A stretch of DNA of 64,000 bases, from positions 3,462-67,461 of the forward strand of contig JBPOJB010000045.1 of the NCBI GenBank assembly GCA_052034005.1. The letters are read 5' to 3'. Shown in pieces: positions 53,257 through 61,945 of this stretch; positions within the stretch are counted from its first letter, which is position 1; each line of letters starts with the position of its first letter. Source of the stretch: JAAYDI01 sp052034005. Lineage in GTDB: Bacteria; Planctomycetota; Planctomycetia; Pirellulales; Pirellulaceae. Position numbers and translations under genes: made by a program. The notes under the pieces are model-generated. The model had not been told where the DNA came from and did not search any database. It worked only from the letters and a program-made list of their open reading frames with translations.

Positions 53257-55281
53257 ATGATCGGGGCGTGGCGATATCGCATGCTGCGTTGGGGAGCGAT
53301 GCTCGGCTCCGGAGTTGTGGCTGTGATTCTCGTATGCTGGCTGTGGCCGGGGCGAGAACGGATCTTCGTGGTGGATGAGAGTTGGAGCGACCTGATGCGA
53401 TCCGCACGGGAGGGCGATGTGGCCGAAACGCGTCGCCTGCTGGAAATGGGAAACGACCCCAATGCTCGCGGGGGCAGCCTGGGCCTCACACCGCTCATCG
53501 TTTCAGTGGCCAATGGGCATCGCGATGTTGTTGAGCTTCTACTGAACCGCGGCGCGTCGATCGAGGCCCCGGACGGCTCGGGCATGACCCCGCTCATGAC
53601 CGCCACGCTGTTTGAGCAATCCGCAGTGGCTCAGCTTCTCCTGGATCGCGGGGCCGACGCGAACGCCTCTCTTCCCGCGAATTCGATGACGGCGTTGATG
53701 TTCGCCCACACCCCGGCCATGGCACGGATCCTGTTGTTGGCCGGCGCGGACGCTCGGGTACGCACGCAAGAGGGAAGAACCGCCGCCGACCACGCGGAGA
53801 ACATGGGCCAATCGGACCTGGCGGAACTTCTACGACTGGCCGAACGTCAGCCGACAGCCCCCAACACCGCGCCGGCTCCCGCCGGCCAAATCACCGGGCT
53901 GACTGCTTTCGAGACGCCCAATCAATCACCTCGGACAGCTCCCGACGCCGCTCCCACCAGCCACCGTCCGTCGCCCGGTCGGCGCCCGGAAGTGCGACTT
54001 GACGGCGGAGAAGTGCCGCGGGTGACGCTCCAGAACCCCATATCGGGGTTCTCCATCGTGGTTCCGGAGGATTGGGAAATGGCCACGGGGAGTGCCGGCC
54101 ACATCGAGATTGCCATCGACGCCCCCACCGGCGCTTCGTTGCGGAGCCAGCCGGCCGTGTGGTTCTTCCGTGCACCCAACGCCCCGCGGATGCAGGCCGA
54201 ACTCCTTGCACGGGATCTCCGCCGACTCGACTCGGCAACCACGGACGTGCGAACGACGGGCCAGGATGGCCCATGGGAGGTTCGAGCCACCTTCGTGCTG
54301 GCGCGACTGGGTCGGATCTGGACGTCGTGGCGATGTTGCCAGGAACGAGGCACAAGCTATGTGGTGGCAGCCGCAGTCCGAGAAGACCTTCTCGCCCGGT
54401 ATCAGGATGATATCGAGGCGGCGCTCACCAGTTGCCGCTTGATATCCCATCCCACCCTGCAAGTGTTCGGGGAACCGAGTGAGGCTGCCTACAGCTTGTC
54501 GCTCCCGCAGGGTTGGCGGTGGGAAGGCCGGATCGTACGAACATCGGCCATCCCCGGCTATTTTGAGTGGAAAGCGCAGTGCGCGGACGAACTGGTCGGG
54601 TGCTTCACGGCGGAACCGGCGGTCTTCAACATCGCAACGCCGTACTTCTCCCCCGACGAGGCCGCCGGCGGGATCGTCCTGGAACGGCTCAGAACCATTC
54701 TGCCCGACGTGCAACTGGCCGGCGTTCAAGAGCTTCCGCGGGTCGAGCAATGCATGCGTGAGGCTTGGGAGTCGCTCATGCCGGGTTCGCGGCCCCAGGG
54801 CGGGAAAGTCCGCGCTGACTACATCGCCACCCGAAATGGCATCCCCATCCGCCTGCGCCTCGACATCGCCACCTGGATGCCCAACGCCTCCACCGCGCCC
54901 GGTATGGAGGGACGAGGCAACTGGTTCCTGTTCTCTTCAGGCACCTGGGCGCCCGACCGTGAGTTCGATGAGGGATACCGGCTGGCTCGCGGCGTGCAGT
55001 CATCTGTGTTGACCTCCAGCGAGTGGAAACGCCGGCAAGGTCGCGCGGTGGAAGGAGTCCTGACCTCTCGTCGCGGTGTTCTGGAAGAAGCGAGTGAGGG
55101 GTGGGATGCACTCGTGCGAGGGATGGAACGGGTGCCCGACCCGGACGGCGGCCCGGTTCAGGAAGTACCCAACCTGGAGGGGCAGGTCTGGAAGGACCCC
55201 GACGGCAAGATGTGGCGTGTTTCTCCCGACCCGGACACGGAAGCATGGGTCCGCAGCCAAAACTGGACGTTCGTCCGCTGA
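53257..55281 (+). CDS. Membrane-anchored ankyrin-repeat protein with two beta-sandwich-like domains
   Basis: 674 residues. A single N-terminal helix (WGAMLGSGVVAVILVCWLW) anchors it. About five ankyrin repeats follow (residues 45-205), for example GLTPLIVSVANGHRDVVELLL and GMTPLMTATLFEQSAVAQLLL. After a Pro/Ala-rich linker, two related domains start with SGFSIVVPEDWEM (about 270) and AAYSLSLPQGWRW (about 410). Both resemble PsbP/DcrB-type folds. The function is unknown; it looks like a surface or periplasmic interaction protein. ATG 53257 follows AGGAG at eight bases. It diverges from the ECF gene and may be one of its targets. Confidence 0.75.
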   Translation: MIGAWRYRMLRWGAMLGSGVVAVILVCWLWPGRERIFVVDESWSDLMRSAREGDVAETRRLLEMGNDPNARGGSLGLTPLIVSVANGHRDVVELLLNRGASIEAPDGSGMTPLMTATLFEQSAVAQLLLDRGADANASLPANSMTALMFAHTPAMARILLLAGADARVRTQEGRTAADHAENMGQSDLAELLRLAERQPTAPNTAPAPAGQITGLTAFETPNQSPRTAPDAAPTSHRPSPGRRPEVRLDGGEVPRVTLQNPISGFSIVVPEDWEMATGSAGHIEIAIDAPTGASLRSQPAVWFFRAPNAPRMQAELLARDLRRLDSATTDVRTTGQDGPWEVRATFVLARLGRIWTSWRCCQERGTSYVVAAAVREDLLARYQDDIEAALTSCRLISHPTLQVFGEPSEAAYSLSLPQGWRWEGRIVRTSAIPGYFEWKAQCADELVGCFTAEPAVFNIATPYFSPDEAAGGIVLERLRTILPDVQLAGVQELPRVEQCMREAWESLMPGSRPQGGKVRADYIATRNGIPIRLRLDIATWMPNASTAPGMEGRGNWFLFSSGTWAPDREFDEGYRLARGVQSSVLTSSEWKRRQGRAVEGVLTSRRGVLEEASEGWDALVRGMERVPDPDGGPVQEVPNLEGQVWKDPDGKMWRVSPDPDTEAWVRSQNWTFVR

Positions 55282-55319
55282 GGGAGTCCCGCACGGGCCC
55301 TCCATCGACGCGGTTGCGA

Positions 55320-55502
55320 TGTCGAGCGCGCCGGCGGCGTGCGCGCTGCGTGTCGCCGAGCCTGCAAAGTCTGCGCAGGTTGTGTAGTTCCCCGCCCTGT
55401 CGACAGGTGCACATGCCATTCAGATCGTCTGGAGAACCGCGCCGGCGACACCAGGGTCCACGCAGGCCGAGCTGAACTCCCGGTCCGAGACTGGGTTCTA
55501 AC
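55320..55502 (+). repeat. 183-bp dispersed repeat, copy 2
   Basis: This has the same length and orientation as 45854-46036. It begins right after the ankyrin gene and ends 245 bp before cas3. Together the two copies frame the 9.3-kb accessory segment. Confidence 0.65.
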
Positions 55503-55630
55503 AACACGCGGGGCACGGCAGGTGCGGAAGCGTTTTTCGTGGAGCAGGCCAGAGGCGGGTTCGCAGCCGGATTGAAGCGCCACAACAATTGGCGGAAACT
55601 GAGGGGTACATCGGTGGAGAGCGCTGCGAC

Positions 55631-55692
55631 TTGACACCAAATGACAAGACGGCCGGAACGTAGTCTGGAGGTGGTTCCGGTCTGTCCAGACT
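55631..55692 (+). promoter_or_regulatory. Possible cas operon promoter with inverted repeat
   Basis: An exact TTGACA lies at 55631-55636, but no good -10 follows at normal spacing. Downstream, AGTCTGG (55662-55668) and CCAGACT (55686-55692) form a seven-base inverted repeat with a 17-base centre, which itself contains part of the dyad GTCTG-TC-CAGAC. This may be an operator or leader hairpin of the cas mRNA. Confidence 0.3.
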
Positions 55693-55747
55693 GTGAGTGA
55701 TGGTACGCACGGGACGAGTATCGGCGCACTGATGAGAAGGCGGAAGC

Positions 55748-58492
55748 ATGAACGTACGCGACGAGTATCGGGCCTGGTTTCGTGACCTCTGTGGCTGGTC
55801 GGCGCACGATTGGCAAGTAGCATTGGGCTCGGCAGCGCAGTGTGATAACCGGCTGATTCGCATCCCTACCGGGCTCGGCAAGACCGAAGGCGTTCTGTCC
55901 ACCTGGATTTACCATAGCGCAGACCCTGCGTTCCGGGCGCGCATCGACGAGAGCGCCTCGTTGGCCGCCTCGGGTCGGACTGGGAATGGAAGCGTGCCGA
56001 GCTGGCCGCGGCGGCTGGTGTGGTGTTTGCCGATGAGGGTGTTGGTCGACCAGACGGTCGAGCGGTGCCGGGCGATCATCGACCGCTGGTCGGAGATGGC
56101 CGGAGTGTCGAGCAATGATCGGCTGCGGGTGCATGTGCTGATGGGCGGCGCGGACGCCGACCGCTGGTGGCTGGAGCCGGAACGCCATGCCGTGATCGTC
56201 GGCACGCAAGACATGCTCCTTTCGCGGGCTCTCAACCGCGGCTACGCTTCCGGGCGCGGCCGGTGGCCGATGGAGTTTGGCCTGCTCAACCAGGACTGCC
56301 TGTGGGTCATGGACGAAGTGCAGCTGATGGATGTCGGCTTGGCTACGTCCGCTCAGCTCCAGGCCTTCCGGGACCAGGACCGATCGAAATGGCTCCGTCC
56401 GTGCTACACCTGGTGGATGAGTGCCACGTTGCAGCCGAATTGGCTGCGCAGCGTCGACACGCTGCCGAGGTATGACGACTGGACCCGTGATCCGTGTGTC
56501 ATTCCCGCCGAGCAGCGGATTGGCGGGCTGTTTGATATCGCCAAGTCGGTGCAGTGTGAGTCGATAGGTGCGTCGGACGCGCGCGCGTTTGCAAAGAGAG
56601 TTCTCGAGGGGCACGCGGCACTTTCCGATGGAGGATTCGGGCGCATCACGCTGGTTGTCTGCAACACGGTGCGGCGGGCGCTCGAGACACACGCAGAGCT
56701 GCAGAAGGCGGGACGCACGGACGGCCTGGAGCTGGTCCACAGCCGCTTTCGCCCTGCCGAGCGCGCCGCGTGGCGGCAGCGGTTCCTTCATCGCGCGGCT
56801 TGTACGACCGGGGCCGACTGGATCATTGTGGCCACGCAGGTCATCGAGGCGGGTGTCGACATTTCAGCCGGCTGTCTGGTTACGGAACTGGCACCATGGC
56901 CCAGTCTCGTGCAACGGTTCGGCCGCTGCGCCCGATATGGCGGTTCCGGCCGGATTCTCGTCGTGGATCGCGGGCAAGACGACAAGAGCGCGTTACCGTA
57001 TGACGCGGAGGAACTGGCGGCCGCATGGGATGCGCTGCCGGCGCTTTCCGGCGCCGGACTGTCGGCGTTGGAATCCTTCGAAGACGGCCTCAGTGCGGAG
57101 GCCCGTGCGCGCCTCTACCGCTACGATCCTCCACATCTGCTGATGCGCGACGAGTTCGACGAATTGTTTGACACGACTCCGGACCTGACCGGTGCGGACC
57201 TCGACATCAGCCGCTTCATCCGGTGCGGTGACGAACGCGACCTGCAAGTCTTCTGGGACGATGTGCCTGGTGACGACAAGCCTGCGGCAGCGCGCCAGCC
57301 GCGGCGGGAGGAGTTGTGTGCCGTTCCGTTCCTCACCGCCCGCGACTGGTTATGCGAGAAGAACAAATCGAGGCTCCGCGGCAATCTGCGGGCATGGGTC
57401 TGGGACTGGATCGACGGCCAATGGGTCGCGGCGGCGCGCGAGACTCTGCTGCCGGGCCGGGTCGTGCTGGCCGATGCCCGTTGCGGCGGCTACCGACCGG
57501 CCAGCGGCTTTGCCCCCGACTCGAAGGTGCCGGTTCCCGTCGTCCCGCAACCGCCGCCCGATCCGATCGTGGAGCGGATGGAACATGCTGATAGTCAGCA
57601 GGACGGTGAACCGCTCAGCGTCTGCTTGTGGAAGACGATCGCTACGCACAGCAGAGAGGTGGAATCCGCGGTGGCTGTGATTGCCGCCGCAGTCGGTTTG
57701 TCGGACGCGACTGAGCTGACACGCATCTTGAGACTCGCCGCGCGCTGGCACGACATCGGCAAAGCGCATCCGGCTTTCCAGGGCAAGATCGGCAATGCGG
57801 ACGGGGAACCGCGTCCGGACCGTGACGATCTGGGCAAAGCGCCGGACGGTGCATGGCGCAAACCGCCGGGCCTGTACGTATTCCGCGGGGACGAGACAGA
57901 AAGGCGTCCCGCGTTCCGCCACGAACTGGCCAGCGCGCTGGCGCTGTTCAGCGTCCTAAGGCAGTATGCCCCCGAGCATCCGGCCTTGTTAGGGCCGTGG
58001 ATGGGATTGCTGGACCAGCTGGGCATCCCGATGCCGGAGAAGCGCGCGGGCGATCCGCCGACCGCGGAGATCAAGGCGGTACTGGACTGCAATCCGCTTC
58101 AATTCGACCTGCTGGCCTACCTGGTTGCGGCGCATCACGGAAAGGTCCGCGTCGCCCTGCACGCGGCCCCGGCCGACCAGGACTACCGGCCGAAACCCGG
58201 CGCGGGCAACGGCCTGCCGATCCGCGGGGTCCGTACTGGCGACGTGTTGCCGTCGATCTCGCTGACTCCCGGCTCCCCGCCGCTGCCCGAGCTGCCGCTG
58301 ACGCTCTCCCCGGCGGAACTCGGCTTGTCCTTCGAAACCGGGGCCAGTTGGCGGGAGCGGACCCAGAAGCTGATTGAGCATTTCGGCCCGCCCACGCTGG
58401 CGCTGCTCGAGACTATCCTGCGCGCCGCCGACGCCCGGGCTTCGCAGTTGAACACCGCGGATCCACTCATGGTTCAGGAGGTCGTTGCATGA
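55748..58492 (+). CDS. cas3: Type I-G Cas3 helicase-nuclease
   Basis: A 914-residue protein that unwinds and degrades DNA after the Cascade complex finds its target. The helicase comes first: Walker A PTGLGKTEG (about residues 40-48), the DEVQ box in MDEVQLMD (about 188), SATL (motif III), then ATQVIEAGVDIS and QRFGRCARYG (motifs V and VI). The HD nuclease lies at the C-terminus, with RWHDIGKAHPAF (about 666), FRHELAS (about 723) and AAHHGKVR (about 795). This helicase-HD order is the type I-G (formerly I-U) arrangement, opposite to most type I Cas3 proteins. GAAGG precedes the ATG. The stop overlaps the csx17 start (ATGA). Confidence 0.93.
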   Translation: MNVRDEYRAWFRDLCGWSAHDWQVALGSAAQCDNRLIRIPTGLGKTEGVLSTWIYHSADPAFRARIDESASLAASGRTGNGSVPSWPRRLVWCLPMRVLVDQTVERCRAIIDRWSEMAGVSSNDRLRVHVLMGGADADRWWLEPERHAVIVGTQDMLLSRALNRGYASGRGRWPMEFGLLNQDCLWVMDEVQLMDVGLATSAQLQAFRDQDRSKWLRPCYTWWMSATLQPNWLRSVDTLPRYDDWTRDPCVIPAEQRIGGLFDIAKSVQCESIGASDARAFAKRVLEGHAALSDGGFGRITLVVCNTVRRALETHAELQKAGRTDGLELVHSRFRPAERAAWRQRFLHRAACTTGADWIIVATQVIEAGVDISAGCLVTELAPWPSLVQRFGRCARYGGSGRILVVDRGQDDKSALPYDAEELAAAWDALPALSGAGLSALESFEDGLSAEARARLYRYDPPHLLMRDEFDELFDTTPDLTGADLDISRFIRCGDERDLQVFWDDVPGDDKPAAARQPRREELCAVPFLTARDWLCEKNKSRLRGNLRAWVWDWIDGQWVAAARETLLPGRVVLADARCGGYRPASGFAPDSKVPVPVVPQPPPDPIVERMEHADSQQDGEPLSVCLWKTIATHSREVESAVAVIAAAVGLSDATELTRILRLAARWHDIGKAHPAFQGKIGNADGEPRPDRDDLGKAPDGAWRKPPGLYVFRGDETERRPAFRHELASALALFSVLRQYAPEHPALLGPWMGLLDQLGIPMPEKRAGDPPTAEIKAVLDCNPLQFDLLAYLVAAHHGKVRVALHAAPADQDYRPKPGAGNGLPIRGVRTGDVLPSISLTPGSPPLPELPLTLSPAELGLSFETGASWRERTQKLIEHFGPPTLALLETILRAADARASQLNTADPLMVQEVVA

Positions 58493-60927
58493 CGCTCCAT
58501 TTGCACCATCTCCACGGCTGCGCGCCGCAACCGCTGGCCTTATATCTCAAAGCGATCGGCATCCTGCGCCTGATTGCCGAACAGGTCGATCGCGACACCC
58601 GCGGCTGGTGGCAGCATGAGCATTTCTGTCTGCTGACCAAACTGGATCGGGAGGCTCTCGAGCAGTTCTTCCTGGAGGAATACGCGCCGACGCCGTTCCT
58701 GTCGCCGTGGAACAAGGGATCCGGCTTCTACAAGGAAAATGATTTGGGGCTGACGCCCATCGAGCACTCGACCGCTCCCCGGCTCGCCACCTTCCGCGCC
58801 GCGATAGCGGATGCGCGCCGGCTGCTCGACGCCATCGGGAAGGCCGATGCGGCGATTCGCGCAATCAAGGATCGTACCAAGACGACGCGCGCCTTTCAGT
58901 CCGCCGAGCAGCGCCGCGCATTGCGCAATAGCGACGCGTTCCAGCGGACGGTTGCGGGCCTGAGGGCGGAACTGGAGAAGGAGAACTTGGCCGATGAGGC
59001 ATGTCACCGGATTCGAGAAGAGCTTGCAGTCATTGAATCGGTGGCAACCGATCCAGCGGGTCCGCCCACGAAGGCCGAAGCTGCAGCCTTGAAGAAACAC
59101 GAGGGGTACAGGCGACTCTTGCGCGAGGCGGAGAAGGATTTCAAACGGCTCAAGGCGTCGCTGCTTCCCGACTGCCGTCGTGCGTGGCGAGGGCTACACG
59201 CCAAATGGATGGCGGCGGGTGTTGTGCTTGACGAGAACGGTGAGCCGCAGTTCCCGTCGATGTTGGGAACGGGCGGGAACGACGGAAACCTTGATTTCAC
59301 CAACAACGCGATGATGCGGTTCGCTGATCTATTCGACCTGACGACGACGCTGGCCGTCCCGCGCGAACGGACGCCGGAATTGCTGCGCCATGCGCTGTGG
59401 TCGGAAGGAACGAACTCCTTGAGCGACGCCGCCATTGGGCAGTTCCTGCCGGCCGGCGGCGGTGGGGCGAACACATCCACGGGGACAGGGGGCGCGTCCT
59501 CGATCAATGCCTGGGAATTCCTATTGATGCTCGAGGGTGCCGTCCCCTTCACCGCCCGCGCGACGCGCCGGCTTGATCTCAACGCGAAAACCAAGGCGAG
59601 CGCGCCGTTCGCTTTGCACGCGCACCCAGCGGGATACGCGTCGCCCGGCAGCGAAAAAGACGCGCGTGGCGAGCAGTGGCTGCCATTGTGGTCCAATCCC
59701 GCGACGATGCAGGATGTCCAGTCGCTGCTGGGTGATGCGCGTCTGCAGCTCGGCCGTCACCACGCCAACCGCCCTGTGGACGCCGCACGCGCGATCGCCA
59801 GCCTGGGGGTGGCACGAGGCATTACCGCCTTCACGCGTTACGGTTTCTTGGAACGCAACGGTCAATCGACGCTGGCTGTTCCCCTGGGGCGCATCCGCGT
59901 CGAGCACCGGCCACGTTCGCGGTTGATCGATGATCTGGCGGACTGGGCGAACATGCTGCAGCAGCTTGCGCGGGACGGGAAGTCGCCGGCCCGGCTGGTT
60001 CATGCGGAGCGGCGGCTGGCCGACGCCATGTTTGCCGTGCTCACGCGCGACGATACCGCGCCCCGCTGGCAGGCGGTGTTGGAAGCCGCCGTCGATGTTG
60101 AAGCGCTGCAGAGGGGCGGCACGGCCCTGCGGGCCGGGCCGATTCCGGCGCTACAGCCCGGTTGGGTGGAGGTGATCCACGACAACTCGCCGGAGGCGCG
60201 TCTTGCGCTGGCGCTGGGCAGCGCCGCGGCGGGTTACAGCGGGGACGGGTGGGCGGTCGATCCGATCCGCCACCATTGGCTGCCGCTGGAACGGGGCGCC
60301 CGACGCTTCCGGATCCAAGACCAGCGGTTGGCCAACGATCCACGTGTCGTGCTGACCGGGCGGCAAGCGGTGGACGACCTGTCTGCCGTGGCGGTTCGGC
60401 GGATGCAGGAAGCGGAAGCCGCGAGCCAGCGGATCCTGCCGCTCCAGGCCGCGCGCGGGTGTGCGGCTTCGCTGTCTGATCTGGCCGAGCTCGTCGATGG
60501 TCACGTCGACCTGGACCGCGTGTTGACACTCAGCCGGGCGCTGATGGCGTTGGACTGGCGCCAATGGTCCTTGCAGCGCGGCTGGGAGCGGCTGCCGAAA
60601 CGGCCTCGTTCGGACGCGCAACCGGGCGAAGCGTGGCTTGCGCTGCGGCTGGCCTGTCTGCCCTGGCCGATCGACGAGGGCCTGTCGGTTCCGGTCGAGT
60701 CGTCGATCGTCAGTCGGTTGATGTCCGGCGATGCGATGGTCGCGGTGCGAATCGCGGCCCAGCGTTTGGGGGCGTCCGGCATTCGTGTCCCGTTCGCGTC
60801 CGCGTTTGCCGACGCGGAGACCGCGCGGTTGTGGGGCGCGGCGCTCGCCTTCCCGATTTCACGTGACAGCGCACGGCGCGCCGTCAAGATTCTCATACCT
60901 GATTCCTCCGGAGTGTCCCATGCCTGA
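58489..60927 (+). CDS. csx17: Type I-G large subunit Csx17 (Cas8-like)
   Basis: An 812-residue protein with the hallmark N-terminus of Csx17: HHLHGCAPQPLALYLKAIGI, then RGWWQHEHF and PTPFLSPWNKGSGF. It is the large (Cas8) subunit of the type I-G effector, which recognises the PAM and helps recruit Cas3. A charged helical insert (about residues 100-230) is rich in Lys, Arg and Glu. The segment AGGGGANTSTGTGGASS-like near residue 325 is a flexible Gly/Ser loop. It is translationally coupled to cas3 by ATGA and overlaps csb1 by eight bases, so the operon is tightly linked. Confidence 0.9.
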   Translation: MTLHLHHLHGCAPQPLALYLKAIGILRLIAEQVDRDTRGWWQHEHFCLLTKLDREALEQFFLEEYAPTPFLSPWNKGSGFYKENDLGLTPIEHSTAPRLATFRAAIADARRLLDAIGKADAAIRAIKDRTKTTRAFQSAEQRRALRNSDAFQRTVAGLRAELEKENLADEACHRIREELAVIESVATDPAGPPTKAEAAALKKHEGYRRLLREAEKDFKRLKASLLPDCRRAWRGLHAKWMAAGVVLDENGEPQFPSMLGTGGNDGNLDFTNNAMMRFADLFDLTTTLAVPRERTPELLRHALWSEGTNSLSDAAIGQFLPAGGGGANTSTGTGGASSINAWEFLLMLEGAVPFTARATRRLDLNAKTKASAPFALHAHPAGYASPGSEKDARGEQWLPLWSNPATMQDVQSLLGDARLQLGRHHANRPVDAARAIASLGVARGITAFTRYGFLERNGQSTLAVPLGRIRVEHRPRSRLIDDLADWANMLQQLARDGKSPARLVHAERRLADAMFAVLTRDDTAPRWQAVLEAAVDVEALQRGGTALRAGPIPALQPGWVEVIHDNSPEARLALALGSAAAGYSGDGWAVDPIRHHWLPLERGARRFRIQDQRLANDPRVVLTGRQAVDDLSAVAVRRMQEAEAASQRILPLQAARGCAASLSDLAELVDGHVDLDRVLTLSRALMALDWRQWSLQRGWERLPKRPRSDAQPGEAWLALRLACLPWPIDEGLSVPVESSIVSRLMSGDAMVAVRIAAQRLGASGIRVPFASAFADAETARLWGAALAFPISRDSARRAVKILIPDSSGVSHA

Positions 60928-61942
60928 TCTCAGCACGCTCGATGATGTCAACCGTTTGCTGTTCACCGTTCGGTTGCGTCCGATCCAAACCGATCGGTTC
61001 CAGCCCACAGGATTCCCGAACCTCGGCCATGCCACCTACCAGACGAGCGACGGCCAGAAGCTGTTGGTCGAGAGTGCGCAGAGCATGGCCAATCGCCTGG
61101 AAAGGGCCGTATGGGACGAGGCGAACAACTGCCCGGTCACGGCACTTCAAGGCATCAGCCACGTGACGGTGAATCGAACCGTCAAGGGCACGAGTGTGTT
61201 TCTGACCGACACGATGCTGGAAGCCCATCGACTCAACAGCCCCTATCTGCTGGAGTCCAGCGACAAGGTTTTCTTCAACAAGATGAAGGGAGAGCTGGTC
61301 GGTCTGGAGGAAGGCCCTATCAATCGCGCTCGGCTTGCCAAGGTTGTTCTCAAGTACGATGTGGGGAGCCTGATTCACGGATTGTTTCTGGCGAAGAGCG
61401 ACCTGGCCGGCGGGCGTCTGCGCATTGCCCGTGCGCTGTCGTCGTTCATCGAAGCCAGCGGGGTGCAGGTTGCGGCGTCGGGCGGGGTCAAGAATGACCA
61501 CGTGAACCCGTCGGGCGACACGAAGTCCGGTTTTGGGAACGTGCCGTTCGCGCGCGACGAGTTCACGGCCGAGTCGATCGACTGTCACTTCAATCTGGAT
61601 CTGGCCCAGATTCGCGGCTACGGGCTGGGCGACGACGTAACGAACCTGCTGATCCTGCTGTCGCTGCATCGCGTTCGGCGGCTGTTGGACGGCGACCTGC
61701 GCCTGCGCACGGCCTGCGATTTGGAACCGGTGGACGGCACGGACATCCGGGCGACTCGTCCCCGTGGTTTCACGCTGCCGTCACTTCCGGACCTCGAAGC
61801 GGCGCTGCCCGCTGCCATCCGGAAGTGCGCCGCTGAAATGGTCCATGAGACGGTGATGTTCAACGACGAACTGAAGAAGACGAAGGAGCCGAAGGCCGGT
61901 TCGGCGGAACAGGAAGACGCGCCGGATGAAGACGAGGGGTAA
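60920..61942 (+). CDS. csb1: Type I-G Cas7 backbone subunit Csb1
   Basis: A 340-residue RAMP protein of the GSU0053/Csb1 family that forms the crRNA-binding backbone. The family pattern is clear: RLRPIQTDRFQPTGFPNLG near residue 20, LLVESAQSMANRLE, TSVFLTDTMLEAHRLNSPYL, and PFARDEFTAESIDCHFNLDL. ATG 60920 (with CCGGAG upstream) is inside the end of csx17, where ATGCCTGA carries both start and stop. The reading frame is open further upstream inside csx17, but that part is antisense-like noise. An acidic tail (EQEDAPDEDEG) ends it, three bases before csb2. Confidence 0.92.
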   Translation: MPDLSTLDDVNRLLFTVRLRPIQTDRFQPTGFPNLGHATYQTSDGQKLLVESAQSMANRLERAVWDEANNCPVTALQGISHVTVNRTVKGTSVFLTDTMLEAHRLNSPYLLESSDKVFFNKMKGELVGLEEGPINRARLAKVVLKYDVGSLIHGLFLAKSDLAGGRLRIARALSSFIEASGVQVAASGGVKNDHVNPSGDTKSGFGNVPFARDEFTAESIDCHFNLDLAQIRGYGLGDDVTNLLILLSLHRVRRLLDGDLRLRTACDLEPVDGTDIRATRPRGFTLPSLPDLEAALPAAIRKCAAEMVHETVMFNDELKKTKEPKAGSAEQEDAPDEDEG

Positions 61943-61945
61943 GAG

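Larger units (their letters stand above)
55282..55747. other. Intergenic region before the cas operon
   Basis: This 466-bp gap contains the second 183-bp repeat (55320-55502) and a possible promoter with an inverted repeat (55631-55692). No reading frame in it has a ribosome-binding site. Confidence 0.5.

Noticed and set aside
54776..56791. A 671-codon minus-strand frame spanning the ankyrin gene end, the 183-bp repeat and the start of cas3.
   Set aside because: It crosses two real genes on the other strand and a repeat, and its composition is Pro/Arg-rich noise.
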